From positions 56,761,468 through 56,825,467 of the forward strand of contig NC_089781.1 in the NCBI RefSeq assembly GCF_040412425.1: DNA of 64,000 nucleotides, read 5' to 3'. Below, one piece after another: positions 20,590 to 32,754 of the stretch. Origin of the DNA: Macrobrachium rosenbergii. Taxonomy: Eukaryota > Arthropoda > Malacostraca > Decapoda > Palaemonidae. The position numbers and the translations under genes are program-made. Within the stretch, counting starts at the first letter, position 1. Each line of letters begins with the position of its first letter. Under the pieces are notes generated by a model. That model ran no database searches, had not been told where the DNA came from, and was given only the letters and a program-made list of their open reading frames with translations.

Positions 20590-22990
20590 TACACTGCACC
20601 ACTCATTTGTAGAGACTATAATGCAAATCACAGTGAGTGGCCAAATTCAAATTCCACAGATCAACATGGCTGGTCTGCTCATGAGTTCTGTGTATCCTCC
20701 GATTTTGTCCAGAGGAAACCACCCACATTTCTGGCAATAGATTAGACCTCATATTCACAGATGTTACAGCTATTGTCAAGTCCAAGGTCTATGGATACAT
20801 ATAGGCACTTCTGATCATTGCACCATTGAGATAGACATATCTGTCAATCAGTATATTCCTAATGCCACCATTGGAAAAACGGTCTTGCTAAAATCCAGAA
20901 CCATTTGGGATTGCCCTTATTGAACCCATCGAAACTTAATATTTCAGATGCTATATTAGATCCTGATCCCAAGAATAAGTTAAATGAAATTGATGGCTAT
21001 TTTAATGAGATGTGTCCCTAGAAAGGTCATCAAATTCAGGACAAATGACCAGCTATGGTTAGATGATACATGTAGAGGAGCCTACCATGACAAACAGACC
21101 AAATTCAACACATGGAGACAAATTGTTCAAAATGAAAGTTACACCATTTTTGTTGAGTCTCATACTGATAGCCCTAATAGAACTTACTATACAGCCAGAG
21201 AAATTACAACAATTCCTTGATGAGGAAACTTTAAGGTATTACTAAATCACATGTGGTGGCCCAAATTAGCATTATCTATCTTAGGGTAAAATTTCCATTC
21301 CACCACTACTAACAGATGATGGTAGATTGGTTACTGGCCCTAATGAAAAGGTTGAACTGTTTCATCGAGCTCTGGAAGCTAAGAAATCAACTGAGGATGT
21401 CCCTCTCCTTGATGCTTGTCATCCTGAGCCTATTCTTACAAAATTTGCATTTGTTTGAGGGATGTTAAGAAAATTCTGGATACTGTTGATAGCTGGTGTG
21501 GAAGAGACTGATGGTTTCTTCTCTTTGTTTTTTGAAAATTTTCAAGTGTGTTTTGTCCCAAAATAAATAGATTCAGATGCATTTTTATGTCATTGATTAT
21601 CTTGCCCATGAGCGCAAGCTTAGTATACAATGCCTGATTCCAAAGAATGGCATATCTGCAGACTGCAGTAACTACAGGCCAATTTCTCTTCTCCCTGTGC
21701 TCTCCAAAGTTGCTGAAAAACTTATTTTCAAGCTGCTATGTAAGTATGTAGAATCTAAAGGATTGTTAGCTGATAGTCAGTATGCATATAGGAAGCAGCC
21801 AGGTACCTGTGCTGCTCTTGTAGACATGACTTGTCATTTGCAAGGGAACTTTGATAGGGGTTTTGAGTGCAGAGTAATTCAAATAGATTTTAGTGCTGCT
21901 TTTGATTTTAGTAAATCACAAGGTACTTATTTATAAACTTAAGAATCTCATAGTGGGTGGATATGTTTTAGGATTATATACTTCAAGATTTCTTTTTAGG
22001 TAGGTAGGAGCAAGTTGCTGTGGACGGGATCTTTAGTGAACCAAGACCTGTTTTGTCTGGAGTTCGAAAAGGTAGTGTTCTTGGTCCACTGTTATTTTTA
22101 GCGTGTACAAATGGTATGGTTGTTGGCCTGGAAAACAAGGTTACTCAGTATGCCGATGATACAACACTTATGGGAGTAGTAAGGTTGCCATTTATGAGAA
22201 ATGAAGCTGCCCTCAGCCTCAGTCGGGACATAGACTGGATCAGTGAATGGTGTAGTCGATGGGGTATGAGGCGGAACTCCAGTAAAACAAAAAATAGATT
22301 GAGTAACAGATCTTGAACACATTTCCCACCCCATCCTTCCCTTCAGGTGGATGGAACTTTGTGGAATGAGTCTGAAGCTTTAAGTATTCTAGGTGTAACT
22401 TTTGACTCGCATCTAACTTTTGAGAAACATCTAATGAAAGTTTCAGAAAATACCGTACGAAAGTTACATGTTGTTTGTAAGGCCTCATATATTTATAACA
22501 GTAATAAAATTAGTGCAGCCTGTTTTAGGTCGTTTGTGCTTCCTTTACTTGAATACTGTTCTCAGGTGTGGATGTCTGCTTCTGCCAGAGATTTACCTCT
22601 TGTAGATAGAATGGTTCATGGTGGTAGGTTTCTGTTTCCTAATAGTAGCAGTTATGACATGGACCATTGATGGATGGTCTCTTGTTTGTCAGTTTTTCAT
22701 AAATTGTATTTCAACAGAGATCTTTCACATTCACAATTGATCTGTGATCCCCTTTACCTGCCAAGAGCAACCAGATTAGCTGAACTGCAGCACCAGTATG
22801 CATAATTGTGCTGCACAGTTGAACTTCTCATTTCCAGAGGTGCTTTATTCCTCACACTGTTGGGCTGTGGGACCGCCTCCCAGAGGATGTCGTGCAATTG
22901 GAACCTCAAGTTCAAGTGAAGATGTATTGCATTACTACCTTAATACTATTCTCCTTGCAATTTAATGCATTTTTACCCATTTATTTTTTT
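20590..22990 (+). pseudogene. LINE (jockey-like) remnant: endonuclease and reverse transcriptase
   Basis: 5'-truncated non-LTR retrotransposon ORF2. Endonuclease pieces come first (CRDYNANHSEW at 20605, where GDFN would be expected; NRLDLIFTDV around 20735; TSDH text near 20810). The RT follows: NYRPISLLPVLSKVAEKL (about 21670-21725), DFSAAFD (about 21885-21910; first catalytic Asp), SGVRKGSVLGPLLF (22055-22100) and YADDTTLMG (22150; the catalytic Asp pair). After that come WGM...NSSKTK and the thumb/C-terminal part (FRSFVLPLLEYCSQVW, 22525). Multiple frameshifts make it inactive. The 3' end near 22990 is A/T-rich. Clade (jockey versus a neighbouring clade) is my impression only. Confidence 0.8.
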
Positions 22991-23029
22991 ATTTATTAAT
23001 AAGTGGAATCTCTTCTTTATGTATTTCCC

Positions 23030-23300
23030 TTATTTCTTCCGAATGTACGCCATATTCAAGTCATTGGCTCCTGTGGGCTTTGTTCCATATGAATAGGTTT
23101 CATCTTCTGAATGATAATAATGATGGAAAGCAGAAGACTGTGTTCCTAGACCGTCCGGATTCAGAAGGGCAGTTTCAGTGGCTGTGTCCACTTCTTGTTC
23201 GATATTAGTGACATCTCTCCCAAAGAAAGACTCTTTGTCTCTATCAGAGGAGTCAGTGCGGAAGATTCTAGAAACCAATGCAGCTACGTATGCTAACTAC
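23030..23300 (-). CDS. possible terminal exon of an unidentified host gene
   Basis: A minus-strand frame with amino-acid composition unlike the surrounding repeats and no stops: it starts at an acceptor-like AG near 23300 and ends in a stop at 23030-23032. It begins LAYVAALVSRIFR (possibly the end of a membrane helix). A charged, Ser/Thr/Glu-rich tail follows (KESFFGRDVTNIEQEVDTA, then HHYYHSEDETYSYGTKP), ending YIRKK. AATAAA-like words follow within 60 bases on the minus strand (22985-23005). I do not recognise the protein. No upstream exon is identified. It could also be captured sequence at the LINE 3' end. Confidence 0.4.
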
Positions 23301-24329
23301 CTATAATCACTATACAGGTTAGGCAGCACACACAACATAAAAGAGGCTGACTTGCTCACAAGTATATAGCCATAGTATACTGTTAGATATCATAGTCAGT
23401 GGGTTATATCTGTAAGACAGTAGTAATATATTGAAATATTAATTAATAATTCCTGTACTACCATAACCTTGCTTTAAAAGTATTTTCTCACAAATGCTAC
23501 TCATCTCAGTTTGGACAAAATGAACTGGATACCATAAATCCAATTTCTGTGCATTTTATAATTTTGTTTATCTGGTCTGCTCCTAAGCAGCAGGTAAATG
23601 TTACTGTATAGGGTACATTAGATGGTACATAATTAAAATATTAGTTATTGGAATAATTGTGCCAGATTTTGTATAAACTAGGTACATATAAGATTTGATT
23701 TGCTGGCTGGCCAAAGCTCACTATTATGAAAGTATAAATTTAATAATCCCTTAGGAAAAAGCAACTGTCAGTGAATTTTTTGAATGCGATGTCACTAACA
23801 GCAGAGTAATATCTTTTATAGGTAGATCCACAAAATGAATTTCCTTTCACACTTGATAAATGTCCCCCCAGTATTAAGGATAACTGGGGGACTTTCTATT
23901 TCACAAAATCAATTTAGTTTGATCAGTAGGTACTACAATTGAAAATCCAGCTTTTACGAAATGCCAAGGCTTGGAAGTCAAGCATGATTGGGAATTATCA
24001 TCATGGCTACATTTCGTAAACAAGAAGTTGGACTACCACAATTCTTGTTTTTGGGTAGCCTAAAATTATCTATTAATGTTCAAAAATCATTAATTAATGA
24101 GTTTCAGTAACCAAAATGTATAATATTACTGCATATTGCTAAGTATTGCTTTGTTAGGAAAAAGAAAAACAGCACTGCACTATAGTGTAGCCTTGCAGTC
24201 CAATCCTATATTCTCAACTTGCGGGAGACCCACCAGCACCCAACTTTAACAAATATAAACCTATCAGTGAAAAGTTATAATGATCTAAAACTTTTCACTG
24301 GGACTGAAACCTATACACTTAACTTGCTT
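23301..24329. other. unassigned AT-rich sequence
   Basis: About 1 kb with no recognisable gene or repeat; possibly intron upstream of the putative exon at 23030-23300. Confidence 0.45.
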
Positions 24330-24690
24330 CTGAGTTTAGTTGTTCCATGGTGACTGAAATAAGATTTCGGGGAAAAGAACCTGGGAGCAAAGCCGTGGAG
24401 GTTGTTCACACTGCAGAGACCAAGAAAGTAAGGAAGAAAATGACCAACATACGCGCTGTTACCACAACAGTGTGTGAAGGATGAAGGAAGAACCTTGGCA
24501 GTTGTAGTAGACAAAGAGATAGAGCCCTCTTGTCTTGAGTCCTTTATATTCTATCATTGTGCCAACATGCGCTATTCTGGCCGAAACCAACTAGAAGAGA
24601 ATTCTTTGAGATTGGTTGGTCTGTCTTATGGAGCCCTGGGAGGACCATGAGAGTAACCCTCCTTGAGGACAAATGACAGCTACATTATCA
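24330..24690. repeat. inverted repeat, left arm (family R)
   Basis: Contains TCTTGAGTCCTTTATATTCT, GTGCCAACATG and GGACCATGAGAGTAAC. The same blocks occur in inverse orientation at 26150-26513 and in direct orientation at 58530-58740. In the 58.5 kb copy the block ends at a palindromic AATAGGTTTTTCC terminus of the DIRS-like type. So this family is probably a terminal repeat of some retroelement. No coding. Confidence 0.7.
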
Positions 24691-24739
24691 AAAACTTTAG
24701 TTACTTTCTGGTAGTAAAACCTCATGGTAACGGAATATT

Positions 24740-25950
24740 AAAAGTTACTAAAAAGAGTTAGCTTATGTTTGTTGGAATAATAAAAGAAAAAAATTAGTTG
24801 GCTGGTGTTTGCTGAAATAATTAAAGATAAAAATAAATAAGTTAGCTCATGGTAGCTGAAATAGTAAAAGACAAAAAGAAAAGTTAGTTTGCTACAAAAA
24901 ATAATAAAGATAAAAACTGAGTTCATTGTAGCTGAAATAAAGATAAAAAAAAATTAGTTAGCTCATGGTTGCTGAATTAGTAAAAGGTAAAAAATTAGTT
25001 AGCTCGTAGTTGCTGAAATCACTAAAGTTAAAAACTTAAGCTGCCTGGTAGTTAAAAACCTCATGGTTGCAGAAATAGTAAAAGGTAAAAAAATGGGTTA
25101 TCTTGTGGTCACTGAAGTGACAAATAAAAAAATTAGCTATCGAATTTTTGCAGAAATAATTAGAGATAAATGAGTTAGCCGTGGTAGCAGAAAAATATAA
25201 GAGAAAATGAAAAGATTTAGTACCTGGTTGCAAAACAATAAAAGATAAAGGAAATTAGCTCATTGTAGTTAAAATAAATGGTGAAAAAGATGAATTAACT
25301 TATGGTAGCTGAAATATAAAAGTAAAAAAAAGGCTCAATGTTGCTGAAACAGTAAAAGATAAAAAAAATGAGTTACTTCATTAGTAAAATAATGAAAAAT
25401 AAGAAGAAATGAGTTATGTAATGGTAGCTGAAATGATAAAAGATAAAAAACAAGTAAAAAATACACCAAAGTTTCTTTAGCGCAATCGAGTTTTCTGTCC
25501 GGTGCAGGCCTCAGCCACGGCCCATAAAACTCTAGCTATGGCCCATGAAACTGAGGGCGAACGGGCAGACAAAGCCGCCACAATAGTTTTCTTTTACAGA
25601 AAACTAAAAGCAGTTGGCTCATAGTTGCTGAAACATTAAAAGGTTAAAATTTGAGTTAGCTCATGGCAGCTGGAATAAATAGGTAAAAAAAATGAGTTGG
25701 CTCATGGTAGCTGAAATAAGAAAGCTAACAAAGTGAATTAGTAATAAAAATAAAAATTATGGATTCATGGTTGCTGAAATGATAAAAAATACAAATGAGT
25801 TGGCTCGTGGTTACTGAATTCATAAAAGGTAAAAAAAGAGATGGTTCATGGTAACTGAAGTAATAAAAGACAAAAAAATGAGTTGGCTTCTAGTAGCTGG
25901 AATAAATTAGCTTTAAAATGAATTAGTTATAAGAGATAAAAAATTAGGGC
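24740..25950. repeat. AT-rich ~42 bp minisatellite
   Basis: About 25 to 28 degenerate units resembling gttagctcatggtagctgaa followed by an ataataaaagataaaaa tail. Unit length drifts from about 36 to 46 bases. It lies between the two inverted arms. The minus-strand open frames here (24738-24926, 25036-25233) follow the repeat and are not genes. Confidence 0.85.
25470..25610. mobile_element. short interspersed element inside the minisatellite
   Basis: A GC-richer block interrupting the minisatellite, containing agcgcaatcgagttttctgt and ccacggcccataaaactc, and ending with acagaaaact, which inverts the early agttttctgt. From memory, a repeat with these words is common in decapod genomes; I cannot assign a class. 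Confidence 0.45.
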
Positions 25951-26149
25951 TGTATTTGCAATCTTGGAACTTATTTGTCATTTAGTTTAACAGAAAATAT
26001 AAATATATAAAATGCTGACTGATATCACACTGGTGAACAAGAAAACTTAATGAATTACACAAAGTATGGGGAATAGGCTCAGAATCAGGGTGAAAAGCTC
26101 ACTTACCCAGCCTGAAAACATTTGGTAAGAAATTAGCAGCCCTTAGAAA

Positions 26150-26513
26150 AGTGAGAAAAAGGAGTAATGATGTCTGTCTCCAAGATTTTGGAATCTGAGT
26201 ATTAGGGAATTTGAAACTATGAATAAGGCAACATTTTGAGGGATTGGTTGGTTATGAAACAAATTTATCGTTTTTGATAGCTTAGCCGCTGTTCGTCCTC
26301 GAGTTACGCTCTCATGGTCCCCCAGGGCTTCATAAGACAGAACAACCAATATCAAAGAATTCTCTCATAGTTGGTCTTGGCCAGAATAGTACATGTTGGC
26401 ACAGTGATAGAGTATAAAGGACTCAGGACAGGAGGATTCCATCACCTGTCCACACACTGACTGCCTCGGCTTTTTCTTTGTCTAACTCTCACAGATGTGA
26501 CAACAGTGAGTAT
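26150..26513. repeat. inverted repeat, right arm (family R)
   Basis: Reverse complement of the arm at 24330-24690, with the same block order. Its right end coincides with the left target duplication of the gypsy element (26514-26518), so the gypsy element inserted at or into this arm. Confidence 0.7.
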
Positions 26514-27134
26514 GTCGGTGTCACGACTCCAAGAGTCGTTGCAGGTTCTTACAAACTCTAAACAATAAGGATTCAACACCAGCAATTAAAGTATAGGAAA
26601 TGGATATAAAAATAAACTCACAACCCTACAACACATTTATTCACAACCTAATTTACAGAGAAAAAAAAATTTCTTGTCCCCTTTGCTTTCATTCAACGTA
26701 ACACTGCAAAATAAATCAAAGCAGTTGTAGATAGGGGACAGGTTGGAAGGTAGAGCAATTGCAATACTTAAATGGTGAGTTGGTGAGTTATCCTTCGTGG
26801 CTGGGGTTCAGCTGAAGAGATGATGCTGGCTGCAGGCTTGAAGACATCACAGAAGGACGACTGGGTTTCAGCTGAAGAGATGATGCTGGCACAATGACCA
26901 CGAGCACAAAGACATCACAAAAGGGATGTGTTCAGGTGAGATGATGCAGCAAATGTTCTCAAGAATCTGGAGATTGTGCAGATGGAGGGCAGGCAGGGCT
27001 GGCGATGCCTCACTGGCAGGCAGAAAGGGCTTAAGACTTCTCCACACAGGCAGGAAGGGTTGCCTTCTTATGTAGGGCTCACTGCTTCACCCCTTCTCAA
27101 CGTGGAAGATGCTAGAGACTTCTCATCACAAGCA

Positions 27135-27450
27135 GGAAGGGCTGGCTGGCTTCTCTTCATCTCTGGCTGTAACCCAGCTGGGCTCTGAACTCCACTTCTT
27201 TATAAGATGTCAGGAAGGGGCTGACTGCTTCTCTTCATCTCTGGTATGTAGGGCTCAAAGACATCTCCACTTCTTTATAAGCAGGAAATGCTGACTGCTT
27301 CTCTTCATCTCTGGTATGTAGGGCTCGCAACTCCACTTCTTTATAAGCAGGAAGGGCTGACTGCTTCTCTTCATCTCTGGTATGTAGGGCTTAGAGACTC
27401 CACCTCTTTATAAGCAGGAAGGGCTGACTGCTTCTCTGTCATCTCAGGTA
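27135..27450. repeat. ~67 bp tandem repeat in the LTR
   Basis: Units beginning AGCAGGAAGGGCTGACTGCT and containing TCTTCATCTCTGGTATGTAG recur near 27281, 27346 and 27411, with more degenerate units before. The other LTR (39830-40040) has fewer, more diverged units, which accounts for much of the length difference between the LTRs. Confidence 0.8.
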
Positions 27451-27496
27451 GCACAAGATTTTATGGAGACAAGAGTAAAAAGTCATGAAGGGGATA

Positions 27497-27851
27497 CAGT
27501 GAATCCCCTTATTCTGATCTCTGATGCGTTAACACCCCTGTCAAATAGCTAAAACTTGAATAGTCTTTCTGGAACCCTCTAAAACACTTAGAACTGCCCA
27601 TTTTGATAGTTTAAACATAGAAAAACCCTGTAAAAAGTGCATTTACTGCACACAGTATTTTAATAGTTTTATCACAAAAATGCATTTATTCATGAACATT
27701 TTATGAAAACAGTAATTAGTGAATATTTCTGATGAAAAATACCGATAATGGGTGAATTTTTCAAAAGCATAATGGCTAGATATGTTCCATAGAGAAACCC
27801 CAAAAATAAAAAGTCCGCTTCATTGAGAACGCCGAATACGGGGTTTTACTG
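27497..27851. mobile_element. pogo-type MITE, CAGTAAACCCC family, complete copy
   Basis: A 355 bp element flanked by TA (27495-27496 and 27852-27853). It starts CAGTGAATCCCCTTATTC and ends GAATACGGGGTTTTACTG. The second LTR (about 40107) has an uninterrupted GGGATACTCCTGTCGG at the same place, so the empty site is visible within the window. Non-coding. Confidence 0.9.
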
Positions 27852-28788
27852 TACTACTGTCGAACTTTGCTTTGTCCGACCATTCTCTGATTGCTGTCTC
27901 TGTTTCTCCTTTTGGAGAAATCTACTTCATGACAGTCAGGGACAGGAGGCTGCACAGAAATATTAGCATGTTTCATCTAACCGCTTGAAACTGCTGATGA
28001 GCTCCTCAGAGCTAGAGGTTTTTCAAGTTGTCTCGGGACTCTGTCCTTGCTGCAAGGAGAAAGTCCACCAATGCATTATATTGTCTATTTCTATCTGTCT
28101 TGGACAGTTTCTTCTATAAGATTTTACACCATATAAGGAGTTTTTTTATTTTCTGCATACTGATTGGTTCCTTAATAACTACCCATTTCTGGTCACGCCA
28201 TGGAAGCTTCTAGAACAAATTTTTCTGATGCAATATGGACCGAATATTGTGCCATGTTACAAAGGCATGGAACCATGTGCTTTCGTTTCCATAGGAAGGG
28301 GTTTTCATCCAATCACTAATTGTCCACGAAGTGTTGACAACGGTAACTGACAGGTGGACATCTTTGAGCAAACACTAGCTGGATTTCCTCTTGTCTGCAG
28401 TCACTCTTGAAAAAAGATATTTCTTTTTCAGTATATTTCTTCAGTATTATTGCATCTACCCATGACACTTTCCCTTATAAGAAAAAAAATTTACATATTT
28501 TATTTTTTAAGAGAGTGCAAAAGTGACAAAACATTTTAAACTTTTCCTAAACTGAGGAACAAAATCTCTGCATTTCTCTTGATAGACTTAGCTTCAGCAA
28601 AACATGCTCACTTCACACTTCACTCACACATCATAGGCAGTTCTATAGCCACCCCAAAAAAAAAAACTATGGCTCTTGCTCATTTTTGCTCAGAACGAAA
28701 GAGAGAAGAAAAACACATGGCTTCTTTCTTTCTGAAAAATCTCTAGAGAGGCTATCTATTACTTAATCTTTCCCCTTATATGATTATA

Positions 28789-28985
28789 CAGTAAACCCCC
28801 CCATATTTAACAATGCCTTGTTACTCGGGGTGATAAGAAGTTGTTGGAAGTTACAAGTTCAGTACCTAATTCTTTCATCTCGTCCCTGAAATGGGGTTAA
28901 ACACAAAATTGCTGCCATTATCACTTTTGGGACAAGTAACTCGAGGTAGACCAGTTTAGAAAAATAGCTCAACTAGTTTTTAACT
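28789..28985. mobile_element. possible MITE left end, CAGTAAACCCC family
   Basis: A TA is followed by CAGTAAACCCCCCCATATTT, matching the terminal repeat of the complete copy. No matching right end is evident; the end coordinate is a guess. Confidence 0.35.
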
Positions 28986-28999
28986 TTTTTTTTGTATTA

Positions 29000-29420
29000 C
29001 AGCTTTCCAAGGGGATTGCTTCTGGATAACGTGGTTAGATGAGCATCAATGATTGTTAACAGATAGATATTCCTCCTTACTTCTAGGCAGAGGTCCGATC
29101 ACATCAGTAACAACATTCTCAAAGGGTTCTTTACATTATGGAATATTACATTAAAGGAGCCATAGGGATTACTTGGTTAGGGCAGACCAGCCATTTGAGA
29201 TTCATGACAATTTAGAACATATCTTTTCACATCAGTTCTCATGGCCAAAAATATGTCCTACTTATGAACTTTAAAGGTTTTATATACCCCCGAATGCCCT
29301 TCATCATCATGTGCTAAAAAAATTACTTTATGGAGATGTCCTTGGGATTACTAATTTTTCAATAATCTCATCTTTGCTAACTGACTTAGGCTTAGATTAC
29401 ACAAAACTTTGTCTTTTAGA
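29000..29420 (-). pseudogene. gypsy integrase fragment
   Basis: The minus-strand reading has pieces typical of the gypsy integrase: FLAMRTDVKRYVLNCHE (end of the zinc-binding part) and RNIYLLTIIDA (core domain, around the first catalytic Asp), in different frames with stops. Integrase inserts the element DNA into the host genome. It lies between the protease remnant and the 3' LTR, as expected. Confidence 0.75.
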
Positions 29421-29784
29421 AAAAGTTTCTTACAGACATTATCGAGCTTGTTTATCCAGCTGTGGCTGTAGCTTCAAAGAATTCGGTTAGTGTCTCATCC
29501 TCTCTCTGCAACTTGACTAGTTCATCCTTATTCAAAATTTTATGCCTAAACCATCGTGAAAACTATCACTTCAAACCACTCATCAACTATGTTGTATGTC
29601 ATTATTTTCAACAGCTATATCGTGTATTAGCTAACACTGTCAACACTGATAGCGCCAAATCTTCTCAGCCACACTGATGCCAAGATCAACTATATTAGTC
29701 CTGTACCACACTTGTTTGAATCCATAATTGTATTTACTTCGATTCGAATCTTGAACAAACCATGAGTGTAGTTTATGTCTGTAT

Positions 29785-29979
29785 CTAAACCTGACCTATA
29801 GTTACGACCATTTCAGGCACTTGAACCTCACTCAAAATAGGATTCACACACTCGGATGTAGCTAAATCATTACCGATAATTATGTCAGCACCATCAACGG
29901 GCAAATTGTCTACAACTGTTAGTTTTACTTCTCCCAACTGTCCCTTACTGTTTATGAGTTTATATCCTATAAAAGACAA
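29785..29979 (-). pseudogene. gypsy aspartic protease fragment
   Basis: A minus-strand frame of 64 codons with LTVVDNLPVDGADIIIGNDLA. The DIIIGNDLA block is the conserved C-terminal part of gypsy-type retropepsins. The N-terminal part with the catalytic DSG/DTG is not in this frame. Confidence 0.75.
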
Positions 29980-30225
29980 ACAACTTAAGTGTTCAGAAAC
30001 TCATATGCAATATAACATTTTCTTTTCATTACTAATTACTGCCTATATATTGGCACACTGTCTCTCCTAATGAGGAGACAGCAGCTCCGTGTCCTATATT
30101 AAAACTACATCTCTCAAATCCTCCTTGAGAGAAGACACTTCACCTTAGACAAAAACTTCCCATAAAATTTCCTAGTTTCTTTCATAATGTCACTAATTTG
30201 ATGAAAGATTACTGGTTTCTTAACA

Positions 30226-30410
30226 CTTTTCCCTTTGCACAGTTCCTTGATAAATGCCCTTTCTTATTACATCGGAAACAAGTTACCTCAGAACTACTAG
30301 ATGTCCCTTTATTCTATACAAAACCTGGAAGTATGACGAGGGTTTCCATATGAATAGCAATAGTAGTCTCTTTACCTGTATTCCCCCTCGATGTGAGACC
30401 ACCTTGATGT
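30226..30410 (-). pseudogene. gypsy gag zinc-knuckle segment
   Basis: On the minus strand, 30280 to 30239 encodes CFRCNKKGHLSRNC, a perfect CX2CX4HX4C zinc knuckle of the nucleocapsid type that binds the element RNA. The upstream (higher-coordinate) flank is Gly/Arg/Asn-rich, as in gag tails. The N-terminal gag part lies beyond the LINE, at 38173-39337. Confidence 0.75.
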
Positions 30411-30559
30411 GGTATATATATATCTGAACCCCAGGAATTTGTTCCCGGGTTTAAGTCCAAGAGTCTCATATATGATGATATATTTGTTTGGATTAATTTT
30501 TTATGGAATTTTCCACTTTAAGCTAAAATTTATTGGACCTGTTAAATAGAAAAGATATC

Positions 30560-31980
30560 ATAGCTGGGATTGGGTTTATATCAGAAGCTAAATGGTGGGA
30601 ACTGTGGTAAGACCATCAGCTGCCCAATAATGTTCAGGCCTGAGAGGTATCAAATTGATAGCACAAGTGCAGAACCTTTCTTTAGGGCTGGACCACAGAT
30701 TCCATGGGGGTCTGGTTCTGGGGATAGGACTCTCGGTTCTATCCGGTATGTCCATAACATGCTTAGTGTGGGGATGATTGTATTCTAGTAATATTGTCAG
30801 TCCTAGCAAGCAGGTTTGGCTTACACTGGCCACTTAATCATGTTGTGCCATCCCCTGTGGGGGGTAGGGTAGGAGTGGGCATTTGGGAGTTTGTTCTCAC
30901 TTGTGCCATTGATGGAAAATAAATTCAACAAAAGGCTGATGATATCTTTTTAAGGTTTTCAGGTTATTTATTTTTTTTACATACCTCAACCTTTATGCTC
31001 AGTAGTGTTAAAAGATTTAAGTACCACTGGGCCCTTTGATGGTAGTGACTCGGCACGGTTGACAACCAGTGGAACCTTCTCTGATGACCTCTCTCTGAAA
31101 AAATACTAATGTAATTACACTGGAACCTTATGCTCCAGTACAAAAGAAGTAAATATTATCTTGACCCAACCTTGACTCACTTCAACTCCCTCTTTGGGAG
31201 TGGAAGTTGGTCAAGGTTTCTAACCTTGAAAACAGAACAGAAAATTTCAGCCCTGAAGTTAGAAAACTACCTATTAAACAGATATTCAGTGACAGAAATG
31301 TCGTTTAGACAGATAAGAGAAAAGACTTGGCTTATAGAAACCACAACATAGAGTCAGTCTGAGGACTATATGTCTATAACAACAATAGATTGTAAATGTA
31401 AAAATTAAAAAAACATGACATAATGAATAACATTCAGGGTACCATTGTGATTCCTGGAGAACAGTGACCCAATCAAGAAAAGAATATTTTCTTGGACTTT
31501 CTTAAAAAGATATCCCAAAGTCCAAGATTATGTGGTATATAATATAAGTAAACAAAAAATAAGAAAATGTTAAAAATCACAAAAATAAAATTTGGGGGAA
31601 GTAAGATCTACCCAAAAATAAAAGTTTTAGGTCAAAACAGAGAAATAAGGCCATTGTCCCAAAGCCACTGCAGTGTCAAAACAGTAGTAAATATGGGCAT
31701 GCAACTTTAAACATTGTCGAAATAACCTATGTATGTGTGGGTATTGTGGATCTGAAGAACATGCCACACAGTGGAATTGCAGCACTTTGCTTTGGCCATG
31801 AGTATAAACTGTGGGCAGAATCATCATGCAAGATCCATCAGAATGCATGTATTACTTATACAATACGTTTTTGAAAATGCTACAAAAAGAACAGGGATGT
31901 CTATTAGAGAGGCTAAATTAGAATTGAAAGTGAGAGGAATTCAAGATCCTGTTAAGAAACTTACATATTATGGATAACAA
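30560..31980 (+). pseudogene. LINE ORF1 (gag-like, CCHC)
   Basis: Decayed ORF1. Readable parts are SWSRFLTLKTEQKISALKLE (31205-31260), then RQIREKTWLIETTT, then a zinc-knuckle region CGYCGSEEHATQWNC (31735-31780) with CGQNHHARSIRMH nearby (31810). Downstream comes ERTGMSIREAKLELKVRG-like text (31890-31940; in the frame here KRTGMSIREAKLELKVRG). ORF1 proteins of this LINE group bind the element RNA. It is broken into at least three frames. Confidence 0.7.
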
Positions 31981-32754
31981 GAACTAATAATGAAACAAAA
32001 ATACACACAGATAGAAGTAACAAAACGTGGAAAATAATCTCAACAAGAAAATAATGCTTTACAGAAAAAAACTAAAATGGTAAAGAATCAAGAAATAGGT
32101 AAAACTGGATTTCTTTGGGTAATTTTTTTATCAAACTCATTTGAAATGTTAATGCAAATAGCACAAGAAGATGATATTCTACAGAGGAAACAGAGGAAAG
32201 TTTGATGGAGTAGAAAAGGGCCTTTGGAGAGAACACCCAAAACGAAAACACCAACTGTAATTAGAGCAACAAAGGATTTGAAGAAAGAACAAAACAAACT
32301 AAGAATATAGAGTTTTCAACAACTTGCCTGTATCTCCTAAAATAGTAGTAAAACCTGTGGATACAGATATCCAAAACACTGAAGTTGGAGGTAACAGTGA
32401 TTATGTCAAGGGAGAAGAGATTACCCATCACCAATAACTGGTACAAAAGCAAATGAAACAAGGAATGTACATGAAAACACATGTGATGTAATGATTGTTT
32501 TGTAGAATTGTGCAGTAATAAAAAAACATAACAAAGGATGTTTTAACAAACATTATAAGAAATTTTATGAAATATAGAAAAAGAAACCACAGATTTGAGT
32601 ACCCATGAAAAGATTGCATGTGCATTGAGCACTTAGTATATTATAAAGAAAAACAAATGAAAGTCCTGAGTAAATTATTAGAAAAATTCAGGTTGTTAAT
32701 ACAAAAAAGAGAGTAAAACTGGACACTGTAATAAAATATTTTCATAGCTATATT

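Larger units (their letters stand above)
26519..28467 (-). repeat. gypsy 3' LTR
   Basis: On the minus strand it starts TGTCATGGGTAGATGC and ends GGAGTCGTGACA, giving the TGTCA...TGACA ends expected of an LTR. It carries a 67 bp tandem repeat and a 355 bp MITE (27497-27851). Apart from these it aligns with 39338-40580 in the same orientation. The adjoining internal sequence on the minus strand (AAGGGAAAG) is a polypurine tract. Confidence 0.8.

Noticed and set aside
24740..25950. CRISPR-like array
   Set aside because: Units are degenerate and contiguous with no unique spacers, in a eukaryotic AT-rich minisatellite.
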